64,000 nt of DNA. Source: Pedobacter psychrotolerans (GTDB lineage Bacteria > Bacteroidota > Bacteroidia > Sphingobacteriales > Sphingobacteriaceae). Location: assembly GCF_004340665.1 (NCBI RefSeq), contig NZ_SLWO01000009.1:62001-126000 (forward strand). Direction: 5' to 3'. Below the pieces are notes generated by a model. It ran no database searches. It saw only the letters and a program-made list of their open reading frames with translations, and was not told where the DNA came from. Position 1 is the first letter of the stretch. The number at the start of each line of letters is the position of its first letter. Below are positions 7,468 through 18,200 of the stretch, piece by piece. The position numbers were made by a program, and so were the translations under genes.

Positions 7468-10284
7468 ATGATGTGGCCAAAAAGAAATTCACTACTGCTT
7501 TTTATTTTAATACTATGTGCATCCACCTCACTTTATGCACAGGATGGGAATCAAACGCTTTGGTATACTAAACCTGCAGAAAAATGGACGGATGCTTTGC
7601 CTATTGGAAATGGACGCTTAGGTGCCATGATTTTTGCTGGCGTAGAGGATGATCATATCCAGTTCAACGAGGAAACTTTATGGACGGGATCACCACGTGA
7701 TTATAATCGAAAAGGTGCTTCGAAGTACCTGCCAGAAATTAGAAAGCTACTTTTTGAAGGTAAACAGAAAGAAGCCGAAACGCTGGCACAAGCACAATTT
7801 ATGGGTGTGCAAAGCGAAGCTGGCAATCGTGAGGCTTGGGTAAAGGAAATGAAAGCAGGGAAGGGCATTTTAGGAAATCCGGCCTCCGCTAACTATGATG
7901 ATCGGCTTTGGAAAACACTTAAAGTTCCGGCTTATGAAGGTTGGGAAACGGTTGGACTTAAAAATTTAGATGGTGCTGTTTGGTTTAGAACCACGATTGA
8001 TGTATCACAAGACTGGGTTGGAAAGGATTTGGTTTTAGACTTGAATAAAATTTTTGATCAGGATTTTACTTACGTTAATGGCAGTTTGGTTGGTCATACA
8101 GAAGGTACAGAAGCAAGAAAATATACCATCCCGGCTAAACTGATTAAGGCCGGAAAAAATACCATTGCCATTCAGGTTTTTAATTTTTACGATCGTGGAG
8201 GGATTGGTGGTTATAAAGATGTAAGCAAGCCTATCGGAATTTATCCTGTTGGATCAACTGTAGAGAATGGAATTTCACTGGTTAAGGAATGGAAATATAA
8301 AATTCAAAACGATGCTCCGCCAGCAGTTCCTCAATATCAGGCCAGTTATCAGCCTTTTGGCGATTTAAATCTTAAATTCGATCATGGTAAATCGCAGGTG
8401 TCGAATTATAAGAGATTGCTGGATTTAACGAAGGCCATTGCCAAAACTTCCTACACCGTAAATGGGATAGATTATCAAAGAACTTATCTGGCCAGTCAGC
8501 CTAGTCAGGCGATAGTTATTCATTTAACAGCAAACAAAAAGGCATCAATAAGTTTCAATGCTGCACTTTCCAGTGTTCACCCAAACTCGTCAGTTAAGGT
8601 ATTAAACGATCATAGTATTTCACTTTCTGTACAGGTAAAAGATGGTGCGCTACGAGGAGAAAGTCGTTTAACTGCTGTGATCAAAAATGGTGTTATTAAA
8701 GTGCAAAACAATCAAATCAGCATCCAAAAAGCGGATGAAGTAACTTTATATCTTACCGCAGGAACCAATTTCATCAATGCAAATGATGTTTCTGGTGATC
8801 CAACCGTTGCGATAAATAACACGCTAAATTCGATAAAAGGAAAAACTTATGCCGATATAGCGCAACAACATGTTGAGGAATATCAGAAATATTACAACAC
8901 CTTTAAAGTAGATTTCGGTCGTTCAGAAAATGAAAAGCTGCCAACAGATGAACGCTTGCGTCAATTTGCGACAGCCAATGATCCTGGTTTTGCTGCACTT
9001 TATATGCAGTATGGGCGCTATTTATTAATTTCCAGTTCCCGTCCGGGTACGCAGCCTGCTAATCTTCAGGGGATTTGGAACGATTTGCTTGCGCCACCCT
9101 GGGGAAGTAAATACACCACAAACATTAACCTGGAGATGAATTACTGGCCAGCCGAGATCTTGAATCTGTCTGCATTAAATGATCCCTTATTTCAAAAAAT
9201 AAAAGGTTTGGCAAAAGTCGGAACTACGACTGCAAAAGAATATTACCATGCAAACGGCTGGGTTTTGCACCACAATACCGATTTATGGAATGGAACATCG
9301 CCCATCAATGCATCGAATCATGGCATCTGGGTAACCGGAGGCGGTTGGTTAAGTCAGCATTTGTGGGAGCACTACCAATTTACACAAGATCAGAATTTCT
9401 TAAAGAATGAGGCTTATCCATTGATGAAACAAGCGGCTTTGTTTTTTGAAGATTTCCTAGTGAAGGATCCGAAAACAGGCTGGTTAATCAGCACACCATC
9501 CAATTCGCCAGAGAATGGTGGCCTGGTGGCCGGACCAACAATGGATCATCAGATTATCCGGTCGTTATTTAAAAATTGCCTTGTAGCAGCCAATATTTTA
9601 AATGTTGATGAATCTTTTAGAAAGTCACTTCAGGATAAAATCACGCAGATTGCACCAAATCAAATTGGCAAATACGGACAGTTGCAAGAATGGCTGGAAG
9701 ATAAGGATGATACCACCAATAAACACCGGCATGTATCGCATTTGTGGGGCGTTTATCCGGGGAATGATATTGCCTGGGATCAGGATTCGAAAATGATGAA
9801 CGCTGCGAAGCAATCGCTTTTGTACAGGGGAGATGACGCGACGGGCTGGAGCCTGGCCTGGAAAATTAACTTTTGGGCAAGATTTAAAGACGGTGACCAT
9901 GCCATGAAACTGATAAAAATGTTGATGAAACCTGCAGGTACAGGCGCAGGATCTTACGTAAATTTATTTGATGCCCATCCACCGTTTCAAATTGATGGAA
10001 ATTTTGGTGGAGCAGCAGGCATCGCCGAAATGATCGTTCAAAGTCACCAGGGATATATTGATATTTTACCAGCGCTTCCAGGTGCTATTCCGAATGGTGA
10101 AATTAAAGGGCTAAAAGCCAGGGGTGGTTTTGAGGTAGATTTAAGTTGGACCAATGGAAAACTGACCGCACTTCAGATTAAATCCAAAGTTGGAGGCAAG
10201 TGCAAAGTGAAATATCTGAATAAAGAAATGGAGATGGATACCAAAGCCGGAGAAAGCTATAAATTGAATGGAGATTTGAAATGA
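7468..10284 (+). CDS. GH95 alpha-L-fucosidase/alpha-L-galactosidase with an inserted GH2-like jelly-roll domain
   Basis: An upstream in-frame ATG at 7429 lies inside the GH28 gene and gives an unlikely N-terminus; ATG 7468 (or 7471) begins MMWPKRNSLLLFILI, a proper signal peptide. The protein then opens with the GH95 signature LWYTKPAEKWTDALPIGNGR. The catalytic barrel holds NINLEMNYW (N552, N554), STPSNSPENG (E682) and FQIDGNFGG (D843), matching the GH95 Asn pair, acid Glu and Asp. Residues about 140-260 interrupt the N-terminal beta-sandwich with a segment resembling the GH2 sugar-binding domain (VWFRTTIDVS, DFTYVNGSLVGHTEG). Fucosidase or L-galactosidase specificity cannot be settled here; both sugars occur in pectin side chains or xyloglucan. 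The stop overlaps the next start (ATGA). Confidence 0.92.
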   Translation: MMWPKRNSLLLFILILCASTSLYAQDGNQTLWYTKPAEKWTDALPIGNGRLGAMIFAGVEDDHIQFNEETLWTGSPRDYNRKGASKYLPEIRKLLFEGKQKEAETLAQAQFMGVQSEAGNREAWVKEMKAGKGILGNPASANYDDRLWKTLKVPAYEGWETVGLKNLDGAVWFRTTIDVSQDWVGKDLVLDLNKIFDQDFTYVNGSLVGHTEGTEARKYTIPAKLIKAGKNTIAIQVFNFYDRGGIGGYKDVSKPIGIYPVGSTVENGISLVKEWKYKIQNDAPPAVPQYQASYQPFGDLNLKFDHGKSQVSNYKRLLDLTKAIAKTSYTVNGIDYQRTYLASQPSQAIVIHLTANKKASISFNAALSSVHPNSSVKVLNDHSISLSVQVKDGALRGESRLTAVIKNGVIKVQNNQISIQKADEVTLYLTAGTNFINANDVSGDPTVAINNTLNSIKGKTYADIAQQHVEEYQKYYNTFKVDFGRSENEKLPTDERLRQFATANDPGFAALYMQYGRYLLISSSRPGTQPANLQGIWNDLLAPPWGSKYTTNINLEMNYWPAEILNLSALNDPLFQKIKGLAKVGTTTAKEYYHANGWVLHHNTDLWNGTSPINASNHGIWVTGGGWLSQHLWEHYQFTQDQNFLKNEAYPLMKQAALFFEDFLVKDPKTGWLISTPSNSPENGGLVAGPTMDHQIIRSLFKNCLVAANILNVDESFRKSLQDKITQIAPNQIGKYGQLQEWLEDKDDTTNKHRHVSHLWGVYPGNDIAWDQDSKMMNAAKQSLLYRGDDATGWSLAWKINFWARFKDGDHAMKLIKMLMKPAGTGAGSYVNLFDAHPPFQIDGNFGGAAGIAEMIVQSHQGYIDILPALPGAIPNGEIKGLKARGGFEVDLSWTNGKLTALQIKSKVGGKCKVKYLNKEMEMDTKAGESYKLNGDLK

Positions 10285-13200
10285 AGATATTAATTCAACT
10301 TACGAAATTTCAATGGGCAGCGGGCGGAAGAATTTCGTCAGTTTCTATGCTAAATAACGCTAAGACTGACGAAGTTTGCCATCATACAGGCCTTAGAAAC
10401 TTCGTAAGTCAAAATGATCTGCTTTCGAAATTTAACTGGCCTGAGCCGGGAAGAATTTTGTTATTTTTAAGCTTCATTTCCATTTTACTTTTTTTTGCAG
10501 GAAATTCTTCTGCTCAAATCCGTAAAGACATTCCCCTTAACGCCAATTGGGAAACCATTGCCGACGAAAAAAATATAAATGCTCACGATGGTTTTCAAGC
10601 AAATAATTACAAAATCAATAATTGGAAAAAAGTAAATGTTCCGCATAACTGGGACCAATACGAAGGTTATCAGCGGAAGCTTCACGGCAATAAACATGGT
10701 TATGCCTGGTATCGTAAAACCTTTAAAAGCAATGAAATCAAAAATGGCAAACGTTTCTTTTTGTATTTCGAAGGTGTTGGTTCTTATGCTACCGTTTGGC
10801 TGAATGGCAAACAGGTTGGCTATCATCCTGGCGGAAGAACCACATTTACACTTGATGTTACCGATGTAATCAAACTAAAAAACCAAGATAATTTATTGGC
10901 GGTCAGGGCGGATCACCCGGCAAATATTCAGGATTTACCCTGGGTAGATGGTGGTTGTTCAACCGAACGCGGATTTTCCGAAGGATCACAGCCTATGGGG
11001 GTTTTCAGACCCGTTCATCTTATGGTAACCAACGAAACCAGAATTGAGCCCTTCGGTGTTCACATCTGGAATGACAATAAAATTTCAGACAAATCAGCTG
11101 TTTTAAATTTTGTAACTACTGTTAAAAATTATTCAGCGAAAAGCAAGACCGTTACTGTTTTGAATCAATTGATCGATGTGAATGGGAAAGTGATTAAGGA
11201 ATTAAAGAACAATATTAATATTCAATCCGGTAAGGAAATTGAACTTTCTCAGAAAACTAATGAGATTATTAATCCTAAACTTTGGTCGTTAGAAAATCCA
11301 TATTTATACACTTTAAAAACTTCCATTATAGACCATGGAAAACTGGTTGATGAATTAGAAACACCGTATGGCATCCGCTGGATCAGCTGGCCTATTGGAG
11401 AACAAGCGAATCAAAAAGTGTTTCTGTTAAATGGGAAGCCTGTTTTTATCAATGGTATCGCCGAGTACGAACACCTGATTGGTAACAGCCATGCCTTTAC
11501 AAATGAGCAGATTTCTTCAAGGGTAAGGCAGATCAAAGCAGCTGGTTTTAACGCTTTCAGGGATGCACACCAGCCACATAATTTGTTGTATTCTGATTAT
11601 TGGGATCAGGATGGGATTTTATGCTGGACGCAGCTGGCGGCACATATCTGGTATGATAAGCCAGCATTCAGATCAAACTTCAAAAAGCTTTTAATCGATT
11701 GGGTAAAGGAACGGAGAAATAGTCCGGCAGTGGTTTTATGGGGTTTGGAAAATGAAAGCACCTTGCCCGAAGATTTTGCGATAGAGTGTACCGAACTGAT
11801 TCGGAAACTCGATCCAACGGCCTCCTCGCAAAGGAAGGTAACTACCTGCAATGGTGGAAAAGGTACAGATTGGGATGTGCCGCAAAACTGGACAGGTACT
11901 TACGGTGGCGATCCGTTAACCTATGGCGCAGATTTGCAAAGACAGGTTTTAGTAGGAGAGTATGGTGCCTGGCGAACCATCGATTTACATCATTTAGCTG
12001 CTAACGAAAAAAGTTATTCGGAAAACAAAATGACCGATTTGATGGAAACGAAAGTGCGTTTGGCAGAAACGGTGAAGGATAAGACTGCGGGTCATTTCTT
12101 TTGGTTGTATAGCTCGCAGGATAATCCGGGTCGGGTACAGGGTGGTGAAGGCTTGCGGGATCTGGATCGAATTGGGCCTGTGAATTACAAAGGTATGTTC
12201 ACCCCATGGGAAGAACCAACTGATGTTTTTTACATGTTCAGGGCCAATTATGCACCAAAGGAAACCGAGCCAATGGCCTATATCGTTTCACACACCTGGC
12301 CAAACCGTTGGAGCAAACCCGGCTTGAAAGATAGCATCGTGGTGTATTCAAACTGCGATGAAGTAGAACTTTTTAATGATATTGATGGTGAATCACTAGG
12401 GAAACAGAAACGCGGTGCAATCGGAACGCATTTCCAGTGGAATAAGCCAAACATTAAATACAATGTACTCTATGCGGTGGGTTATGTGAATGGAAAAGCT
12501 GTTGCGAAGGATCAAATTGTATTGAATAGTCTTCCAAAATCTCCAAATTTTGATCGTTTGGTGAGCAATACAAACATCTTGAATCCTCACGAAAATTATA
12601 ATTATTTATACCGCTTAAATTGTGGCGGACCATCTTATCAGGATCATTTAGGTAACAAATGGTTGGCCGATCAGCAATTATCCCCCAACACTAAAAACTA
12701 TGGTTCAACTTCATGGACGGCTGCATTTCCAGGCGTTCCGGCTTTTTTTGCCAGCCAGCGAAGAACTTTTTCTCCAATTGAAGGTACGCAGGATTGGAAA
12801 CTTTTTCAATCATTCAGATATGGGAGAGATCAGCTGAAATTTAGTTTTCCTATTCCTGTTGATGGAGAATATCTGGTAGAACTGTATTTTATCGAGCCTT
12901 GGTTGGGCATTGGTGGCGGAATGGATGCAGAAAAAATGAGGTTGTTTGATGTGGCAATTAATGATCAAATGGTTTTACAAGATTTAGATATCTGGAAATC
13001 GGTGGGTACAAACAGTGTGTTGAAGAAAACAATAAAGGTGAAAGTAAAGGCAGGTGACTTGGTGGTTTCTTTCCCACGGGTTAAAGTTGGACAGGCACTT
13101 GTTTCGGCCATCGCAATCGCTTCTTTAGATAAAGGAATAAAAATAGGCGAACAAAGTAATTCAATTTTTAAGCTTGCAGATGAAAAGAATTTTCAAGCTA

Positions 13201-13943
13201 AAAGCTGGATGGATATTGGCGACCAGCAATTTTTTAACAATGAAAAGGAATTTACGCAACTTCCACCAAATCTTTATGGCGCAGAATGGATTCAAAAATC
13301 AGCTGTCGAGGCTAACCCTGAATTGAAATTCCAGGTAAATGAGGTGGCCGATGTCTTTGTTGCGATGAATCAGCAATCTAAAATTCCTGAAGGATATGAA
13401 GATACCCAAACAAAAATCGAGAACAGCGAGCGCGAAGCGTTTAACGTCTATCGCAAAAGATTTCTAAAGGGGGATAAGGTAGTTCTGAATGGTGATTTCG
13501 CTACTATAGCGGTGGTGCTACCAAGCAATTTGGAACCCGCTTATGATTTAAAAACAGTGGCTACTTACAAGGCGACTGATGCATCATTAAGCGGCCAGAG
13601 CATTGTTAAGGCAGAATTAATGGGGAAGCCAAGAGTGACTTTTACAGAAGGCAAAGGCGGGGTTTTGGAATGGAAGATAGGTGTTGGTGTGGCAGATACC
13701 TATTCGCTTACCATTAAATACCACAATCCATTTAAACAGGTTTTAAAGGCAAAAATGGAATTTTTATCCGCTGATGGAACGTTGATGAAAACTGAATTGG
13801 TGGAGTTTGTACCAACTAAAGAGGGCAAATGGAATTATATCAATACCAATACGGGCAGCATGATCAATGCCGGGAGTTATAAAGTTCGACTGATTGCAAT
13901 AGATGCAAAAGGACTTACTATCGATGCATTGGATGTACAGTAA
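10281..13943 (+). CDS. GH2 beta-galactosidase-like enzyme with malectin domain and repeat-derived N-terminal extension
   Basis: The ATG at 10281 overlaps the GH95 stop, which favours it as the true start. The first ~57 residues are unlike a signal peptide; the hydrophobic core (ILLFLSFISILLFF, ending GNSSAQ) begins only near residue 59. That extension is encoded by a palindromic element flanked by a 123-nt direct repeat. The mature part has GH2 sandwich, immunoglobulin-like and TIM-barrel domains. The acid/base is E492 (LENES) and the nucleophile is probably E560 (VGEYG). A malectin/CBM57-like domain spans about 775-947 (YRLNCGGPSYQDHLGNKW), and a further beta-rich region ends the protein. 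At 1220 residues it is longer than most GH2 enzymes. Beta-galactosidase is the usual activity, but other beta-glycosidases are possible. An internal TTG at 10458 is an alternative start. Confidence 0.85.
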   Translation: MKILIQLTKFQWAAGGRISSVSMLNNAKTDEVCHHTGLRNFVSQNDLLSKFNWPEPGRILLFLSFISILLFFAGNSSAQIRKDIPLNANWETIADEKNINAHDGFQANNYKINNWKKVNVPHNWDQYEGYQRKLHGNKHGYAWYRKTFKSNEIKNGKRFFLYFEGVGSYATVWLNGKQVGYHPGGRTTFTLDVTDVIKLKNQDNLLAVRADHPANIQDLPWVDGGCSTERGFSEGSQPMGVFRPVHLMVTNETRIEPFGVHIWNDNKISDKSAVLNFVTTVKNYSAKSKTVTVLNQLIDVNGKVIKELKNNINIQSGKEIELSQKTNEIINPKLWSLENPYLYTLKTSIIDHGKLVDELETPYGIRWISWPIGEQANQKVFLLNGKPVFINGIAEYEHLIGNSHAFTNEQISSRVRQIKAAGFNAFRDAHQPHNLLYSDYWDQDGILCWTQLAAHIWYDKPAFRSNFKKLLIDWVKERRNSPAVVLWGLENESTLPEDFAIECTELIRKLDPTASSQRKVTTCNGGKGTDWDVPQNWTGTYGGDPLTYGADLQRQVLVGEYGAWRTIDLHHLAANEKSYSENKMTDLMETKVRLAETVKDKTAGHFFWLYSSQDNPGRVQGGEGLRDLDRIGPVNYKGMFTPWEEPTDVFYMFRANYAPKETEPMAYIVSHTWPNRWSKPGLKDSIVVYSNCDEVELFNDIDGESLGKQKRGAIGTHFQWNKPNIKYNVLYAVGYVNGKAVAKDQIVLNSLPKSPNFDRLVSNTNILNPHENYNYLYRLNCGGPSYQDHLGNKWLADQQLSPNTKNYGSTSWTAAFPGVPAFFASQRRTFSPIEGTQDWKLFQSFRYGRDQLKFSFPIPVDGEYLVELYFIEPWLGIGGGMDAEKMRLFDVAINDQMVLQDLDIWKSVGTNSVLKKTIKVKVKAGDLVVSFPRVKVGQALVSAIAIASLDKGIKIGEQSNSIFKLADEKNFQAKSWMDIGDQQFFNNEKEFTQLPPNLYGAEWIQKSAVEANPELKFQVNEVADVFVAMNQQSKIPEGYEDTQTKIENSEREAFNVYRKRFLKGDKVVLNGDFATIAVVLPSNLEPAYDLKTVATYKATDASLSGQSIVKAELMGKPRVTFTEGKGGVLEWKIGVGVADTYSLTIKYHNPFKQVLKAKMEFLSADGTLMKTELVEFVPTKEGKWNYINTNTGSMINAGSYKVRLIAIDAKGLTIDALDVQ
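10298..10440. repeat. Palindromic element with in-frame flanking direct repeat inside the GH2 N-terminus
   Basis: Outer inverted arms ACTTACGAAATTTC (10298-10311) and GAAACTTCGTAAGT (10396-10409) enclose inner arms TTTCGTCAGTTT (10333-10344) and AGACTGACGAAG (about 10363-10374). A diverged direct repeat of about 30 bp starts at 10305 and again at 10428, 123 nt apart, encoding KFQWAAGGRI and KFNWPEPGRI. Because 123 is 41 codons and no stop occurs, the reading frame survives the insertion. Confidence 0.75.
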
Positions 13944-14108
13944 AGTATGAACTTATATCGTTAAATCATTAAACAATTAAATCTTATTTATTTTTATATG
14001 AATAATTTGTTTATTAATGAATTTATTGTGACCTTAAACAATTGAATGCACAAGATGAATTTCTCTTCATTATACCGTATTCGAAATCTAACCAAAAATT
14101 AAAATCAG
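13944..14108. promoter_or_regulatory. Intergenic region upstream of the first DUF3826 gene
   Basis: The AT-rich gap contains TTTTTATATGAATAAT at about 13991-14006, a variant of the TTATATATGAAT element found upstream of SusC and PL1. CTAACCAAAAATTAAAATCAG precedes the start codon and carries the recurring CTAACCAAA leader motif. No hairpin terminator was seen after the GH2 gene. Confidence 0.35.
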
Positions 14109-14780
14109 ATGATGAGATTATCAGTTTTAGCTTTATTGCTATGCATTACAAATCTGGCGAACACTTTTGCCCAGCAAATGACTGCCGAAGAAAAATTAAA
14201 ATACGAAAAGGCGATTACCGAAAGGGCGGGTAAAATAGTGATGGGTTTAGGCATAGCAGATCAGCGGAAATCTGATAAAGTGAGGGATATCATCAAAGAT
14301 CAATACAGCAACCTGAACGATATCCATTCGGCGAGAGATTTGAAAGTTAAACAAATAAAAGAACAGCAAAAAGATAATAAAGTGGAGCGTGACTCTGCTT
14401 TGGCAAAAGAAAACCGCAATACAGAAACTGCTTTAAGTAAGCTTCATAAAAAATACATGGCTAAGCTTTCGGCTCAACTGACTACCGATCAGGTAGATTT
14501 AGTGAAAAACGGAATGACCTATAATGTATTGCCAATTACCTACAAAGCTTATCAGGAAGAAATTCTCACTTTAACTGAGGAGCAGAAAAAGCAAATCCTG
14601 GTTTGGTTAACAGAGGCCCGAGAACACGCCATGGATGCAGAATCATCTGATAAAAAACACGCTTGGTTTGGAAAATATAAAGGAAGAATTAACAATTACC
14701 TTTCGGCTGCTGGCTATGATTTAAAAAAAGAAGGTATAGAATGGGAAAAGAGGCGTAAAGCCAAGGCGCAGGTGAATTAA
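14109..14780 (+). CDS. DUF3826 secreted protein
   Basis: The 223-residue product has a signal peptide (MMRLSVLALLLCITNLANTFAQQ; start at 14109 or 14112) followed by an all-helical, charged body. It opens MTAEEKLKYEKAITERAGKIV and closes with a Lys/Arg-rich stretch (EWEKRRKAKAQVN). This pattern matches DUF3826, a family I associate with carbohydrate utilisation loci in Bacteroidota and for which no function is known to me. Two similar segments, ITERAGKIVMGLGIAD and VLPITYKAYQEEILTLTEEQ, recur in the second copy at 39307-39972. It is preceded by its own promoter-like region and followed by a clear hairpin terminator, so it may be transcribed alone. A scaffolding or accessory role in the periplasm is a guess. 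Confidence 0.75.
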   Translation: MMRLSVLALLLCITNLANTFAQQMTAEEKLKYEKAITERAGKIVMGLGIADQRKSDKVRDIIKDQYSNLNDIHSARDLKVKQIKEQQKDNKVERDSALAKENRNTETALSKLHKKYMAKLSAQLTTDQVDLVKNGMTYNVLPITYKAYQEEILTLTEEQKKQILVWLTEAREHAMDAESSDKKHAWFGKYKGRINNYLSAAGYDLKKEGIEWEKRRKAKAQVN

Positions 14781-14787
14781 ATATTCG

Positions 14788-14826
14788 TTTGAGAGATGAA
14801 AAATCACCTCTCAATTTTTTATATTT
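14788..14826 (+). terminator. Rho-independent-type terminator after DUF3826
   Basis: The inverted repeat TTGAGAG/CTCTCAA with a 12-nt loop is followed by ATTTTTTATATTTTTTT. It lies directly behind the DUF3826 stop and in front of the SusC promoter region. Confidence 0.75.
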
Positions 14827-15032
14827 TTTTATTTAAGAATGTTACATTTATATATGAATGTTTTTTTATACCTTGTATCCTAAATTACAAATTAGTTTCT
14901 TACAGTAAGGGATACATTAATATGTTGCATTGTAGTACATGGTTTACATGATTACGTTGCTTTATGAAATGTTTGCTGAAGAACAAAATTGTAAAATACT
15001 TTCTAACCAAAAAATAACCAACAAAAATCAAG

Positions 15033-15071
15033 ATGAGCCGAGAAAACCTATGCTATAAGCAGATTTTTTAA
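15033..15071 (+). CDS. Putative 12-residue leader peptide upstream of susC
   Basis: ATG AGC CGA opens a 12-codon ORF (MSRENLCYKQIF, stop TAA). It is preceded by TTTCTAACCAAAA 33 nt upstream and by AAAAATCAAG directly upstream. A same-length ORF, MSRIINLNIALF, stands in the same relative place before PL1. Identity of the first three codons, equal length and shared final Phe suggest conservation, but an ORF this short can occur by chance and translation is unproven. Confidence 0.35.
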   Translation: MSRENLCYKQIF

Positions 15072-15210
15072 TCTGAATTGTAACCATCATTTTTTCAGAA
15101 GAAACCGAAAGCAATATCATTTCATAATCAGCTAAAATTAATTGGGAAGAAGCCTAATAATGATCGCTGAATTAAATGATTAATGTGATTAAAAAACTAA
15201 CCAAAATATA

Positions 15211-18200
15211 ATGAAATCAAAATTTTTACGTAAATTTTCGATGGTTTTGCTTCTATTGATGTCGGCAAGTGCTGTCCTCTTGGCTCAAGAACGAAGAATA
15301 ACCGGTAAGGTTGTGGATCAGGCAGATGGGCAGGGAATTCCAGGTGTTAATGTAAGTCTCAAAGGTTTTCCGAGCAATGTAAGTACCAACAGTGATGGTA
15401 TATATACCATTCAGGTAAAAAATAATACAGATGTATTGGTGTTTTCTTTTATTGGATACGCCAGGCAACAAATTATTGTGGGTACACAATCCAGCATCAA
15501 TGTAAAACTGGTATCTGATAATAAAAATCTGGAAGATGTTGTGGTGGTGGGCTACGGAAGTCAGAAGCGGAGCTCTTTAACGGGATCTATTGTGGATATT
15601 AAGGCTTCAGAAATTGAAGATTTACCAGGTACCAATGTGGCTGTTGCTTTAAGTGGTCGTTTGTTAGGGGTTGGTGTGAGTGGTGGTATTGCTCGTCCGG
15701 GTGTTCCCGCTAAAATTACGATCAGAAATCCCAATAACATTTTCTCCAAAGATGGCGGGAGTACAGATCCTTTATATGTAATTGATGGTGTAATCCAAAT
15801 TGATGGTCAGGGCAAACCTGATGCAACAAATTTTGGAAACTTAGATGCATCTGAAATTGAAAGCATGTCGTTCTTAAAAGATGCATCAGCAGCGATTTAT
15901 GGCACACGTGGTGGTAACGGAGTAGTTTTAGTAACTACCAAACGTGGGAAAGTAGGAAAGCCCAGAATTAGCTACAGCGGATCTTATGCGGTAAATGACG
16001 AAGCTTATCGAACCAAAATGATGAGCGCCTATGAATTTGGCCAATACATCAACATTATGAACGGTCCAAATGGTGGTAACAAACAACCTGGTGTAGATAA
16101 TTTTTTTACAGCGGATGAGCTGGCACATTTCAAAAATATCAATTACGACCGTCTGGAAGATGCCTGGAAATCGGCTTACGATTTACGCCATACCTTAAGT
16201 GTAAGCGGAGGAGCAGATAGGGCAACTTATTTTGCCAACGTATCTTATAATAAACAAACGGGTAACCTGGCTACATTGGATTACAACCGATGGAATTTCA
16301 GGGCCGGAACAGATGTGGCCGTAACATCCAACTTTAAAGTAGGGATTCAGGTTTCAGGCAATAGCGGCGATTTGGTTAAAACTTTTAATAAGGTATCTGG
16401 CGAAGGGGTAGAAGATGATTACAAAAATCTATTGCTGGCGCCAAGATATGTACCTGATTATATTGATGGCTTACCCGTGAAACTTCCGGGAACAACAAAC
16501 GATTTATCTCGATACCATTTTGGAGAAATAGACCGGTTAAATAATTTAGCCACTACCAAAACAAACTTATTTACCGTAAATGGCTATGCCGAATACGAAC
16601 TTCCATTTATAAAGGGATTGAAAGCAAGAATGGCTTATGCCCGAAATACTGGAAATTCGGTTGGCGATCAGGTCGGTACGTTTTACACGCTGTATGAATT
16701 TAATCGTTTAGGTGAAAACAAACACATTTATGAGGGCGCGACTGTTTTAAGTTCGTTAAAAGTAACCAATGGAGACCGTTTGTATTATGCCAATACCAAT
16801 CAAAAAAGTGAGCAAACCAACTTCGTATTAAATTATGCCAGAGATTTTGGTAAGCACTCCGTAAGCGGATTATTTACAGTAGAAAAATCAGAATCTGAAA
16901 ACAGCCAACAAGTAGTTTATAAAGCAGGTCCGATTGCGGCCACCAATGGCCAATTTAATTCGGCCACCGGAGCCATTGATGGTTCAACTTCTGCCAATGA
17001 AGCCGGAACTTTATCCTATGTAGGTAGAGCAAACTACGCCTATGCCAATAAATACCTGGCAGAATTTTTATTCAGAACAGATGCCTCTACTAAATTTGCA
17101 CCTGAAAACTATTGGGGTAAATTCTACTCAGGATCAGTAGGCTGGGTAATCTCTGAAGAAAGTTTTTTCAAAGTATCAGCAGTTAACTATTTGAAATTAA
17201 GATATGCATTTGGTGTTTTAGGTAACGATCAAACCAAGCCTTGGTTATGGCGTCAGCGCTATACTTTCCAGGATGGTAAAGGAGCTGTTTTTGGTGGGAA
17301 TACTGCGGCTACAACCGGTTTTAAAATGGAAGCAGCGCCTAACAGAGATGCAACCTGGAGTACAGAATACAAAAACAACGTTGGTATCGACGCTAAATTC
17401 CTGAAAAATCGTTTAAGCGTAAATGTGGAAGGTTATTATAACATGGCCAGAAATATTTTGATAGAACCAACGGCAAGTCTTCCGGTAACTATTGGTGGTA
17501 CTGTGGCTTCAGTAAACTTTGGGTCAGCAGATTTCTTTGGTTACGAACTTGGTATTTCCTGGGATGATAAAATTGGCACAGACTTCAATTATGGCGTAAG
17601 TGCCCGTTTTGGATGGAGTGATGATAAAGTGAAAATCAGTAATTTTAATGCTAATGATAATTTAAAACCTTGGTTAGCTAAACCAAACGAATCATCAGAT
17701 AATGGTAAGTGGGGATATGACTATTTAGGAATGTTTAAAACACAGGATGAGGTTACCAACTACATTAACCAATATAAAATTACTCAGGTATTTGGTACGC
17801 CAGTAGCGCAGTTAAGACCAGGAACGCTTTATTATAGAGATGTGCGAGGTCAGTTACAATCTGATGGTACTTTTGGTGCTCCAGATGGAATTATCGATGA
17901 GAATGATCAGGTACAGCTATCAAAAAAAGCACAAAATCATTACGGTTTTGGTATTACTTTAAAAGCTGGTTATAAAGGTTTTAGTGTAGATGCGGTGATT
18001 GCCGGTTCATTCGGTGGGTGGGCAGAAATCGATGAAAGGAAAGCTTTGAACGTTTCTATTGCCAGAAATTTTACCAGCTTACCAAATATCTGGGGTAATA
18101 TTTACGATCCGGTTATTAATCCTGAAGGTACTATGCCTAATCCTAATTTCCCAGATATTAGCTTAACACCAACATCTAATTTTTATAAAGTAAGTGCTTT

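Larger units (their letters stand above)
14781..15210 (+). promoter_or_regulatory. SusC leader: shared 25-bp box, -7-like element and 12-codon leader ORF
   Basis: After the terminator, a 25-bp box at 14835-14859 (core GTTACATTTATATATGAAT) is identical to one at 20556-20580 before the PL1 gene. Nine bases later TACCTTGTA (14869-14877) resembles a Bacteroidota -7 box. The transcript would carry a leader of about 330 nt. It contains TTTCTAACCAAAA (15000-15012) and a small ORF at 15033-15071, MSRENLCYKQIF, then a second CTAACCAAAATATA just before the SusC ATG at 15211. All three elements recur in the same order before PL1. Confidence 0.55.

Noticed and set aside
14042..14233. 63-codon ORF overlapping the DUF3826 start
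   Set aside because: It lies in another frame of a well-supported signal peptide and shows no features of its own.
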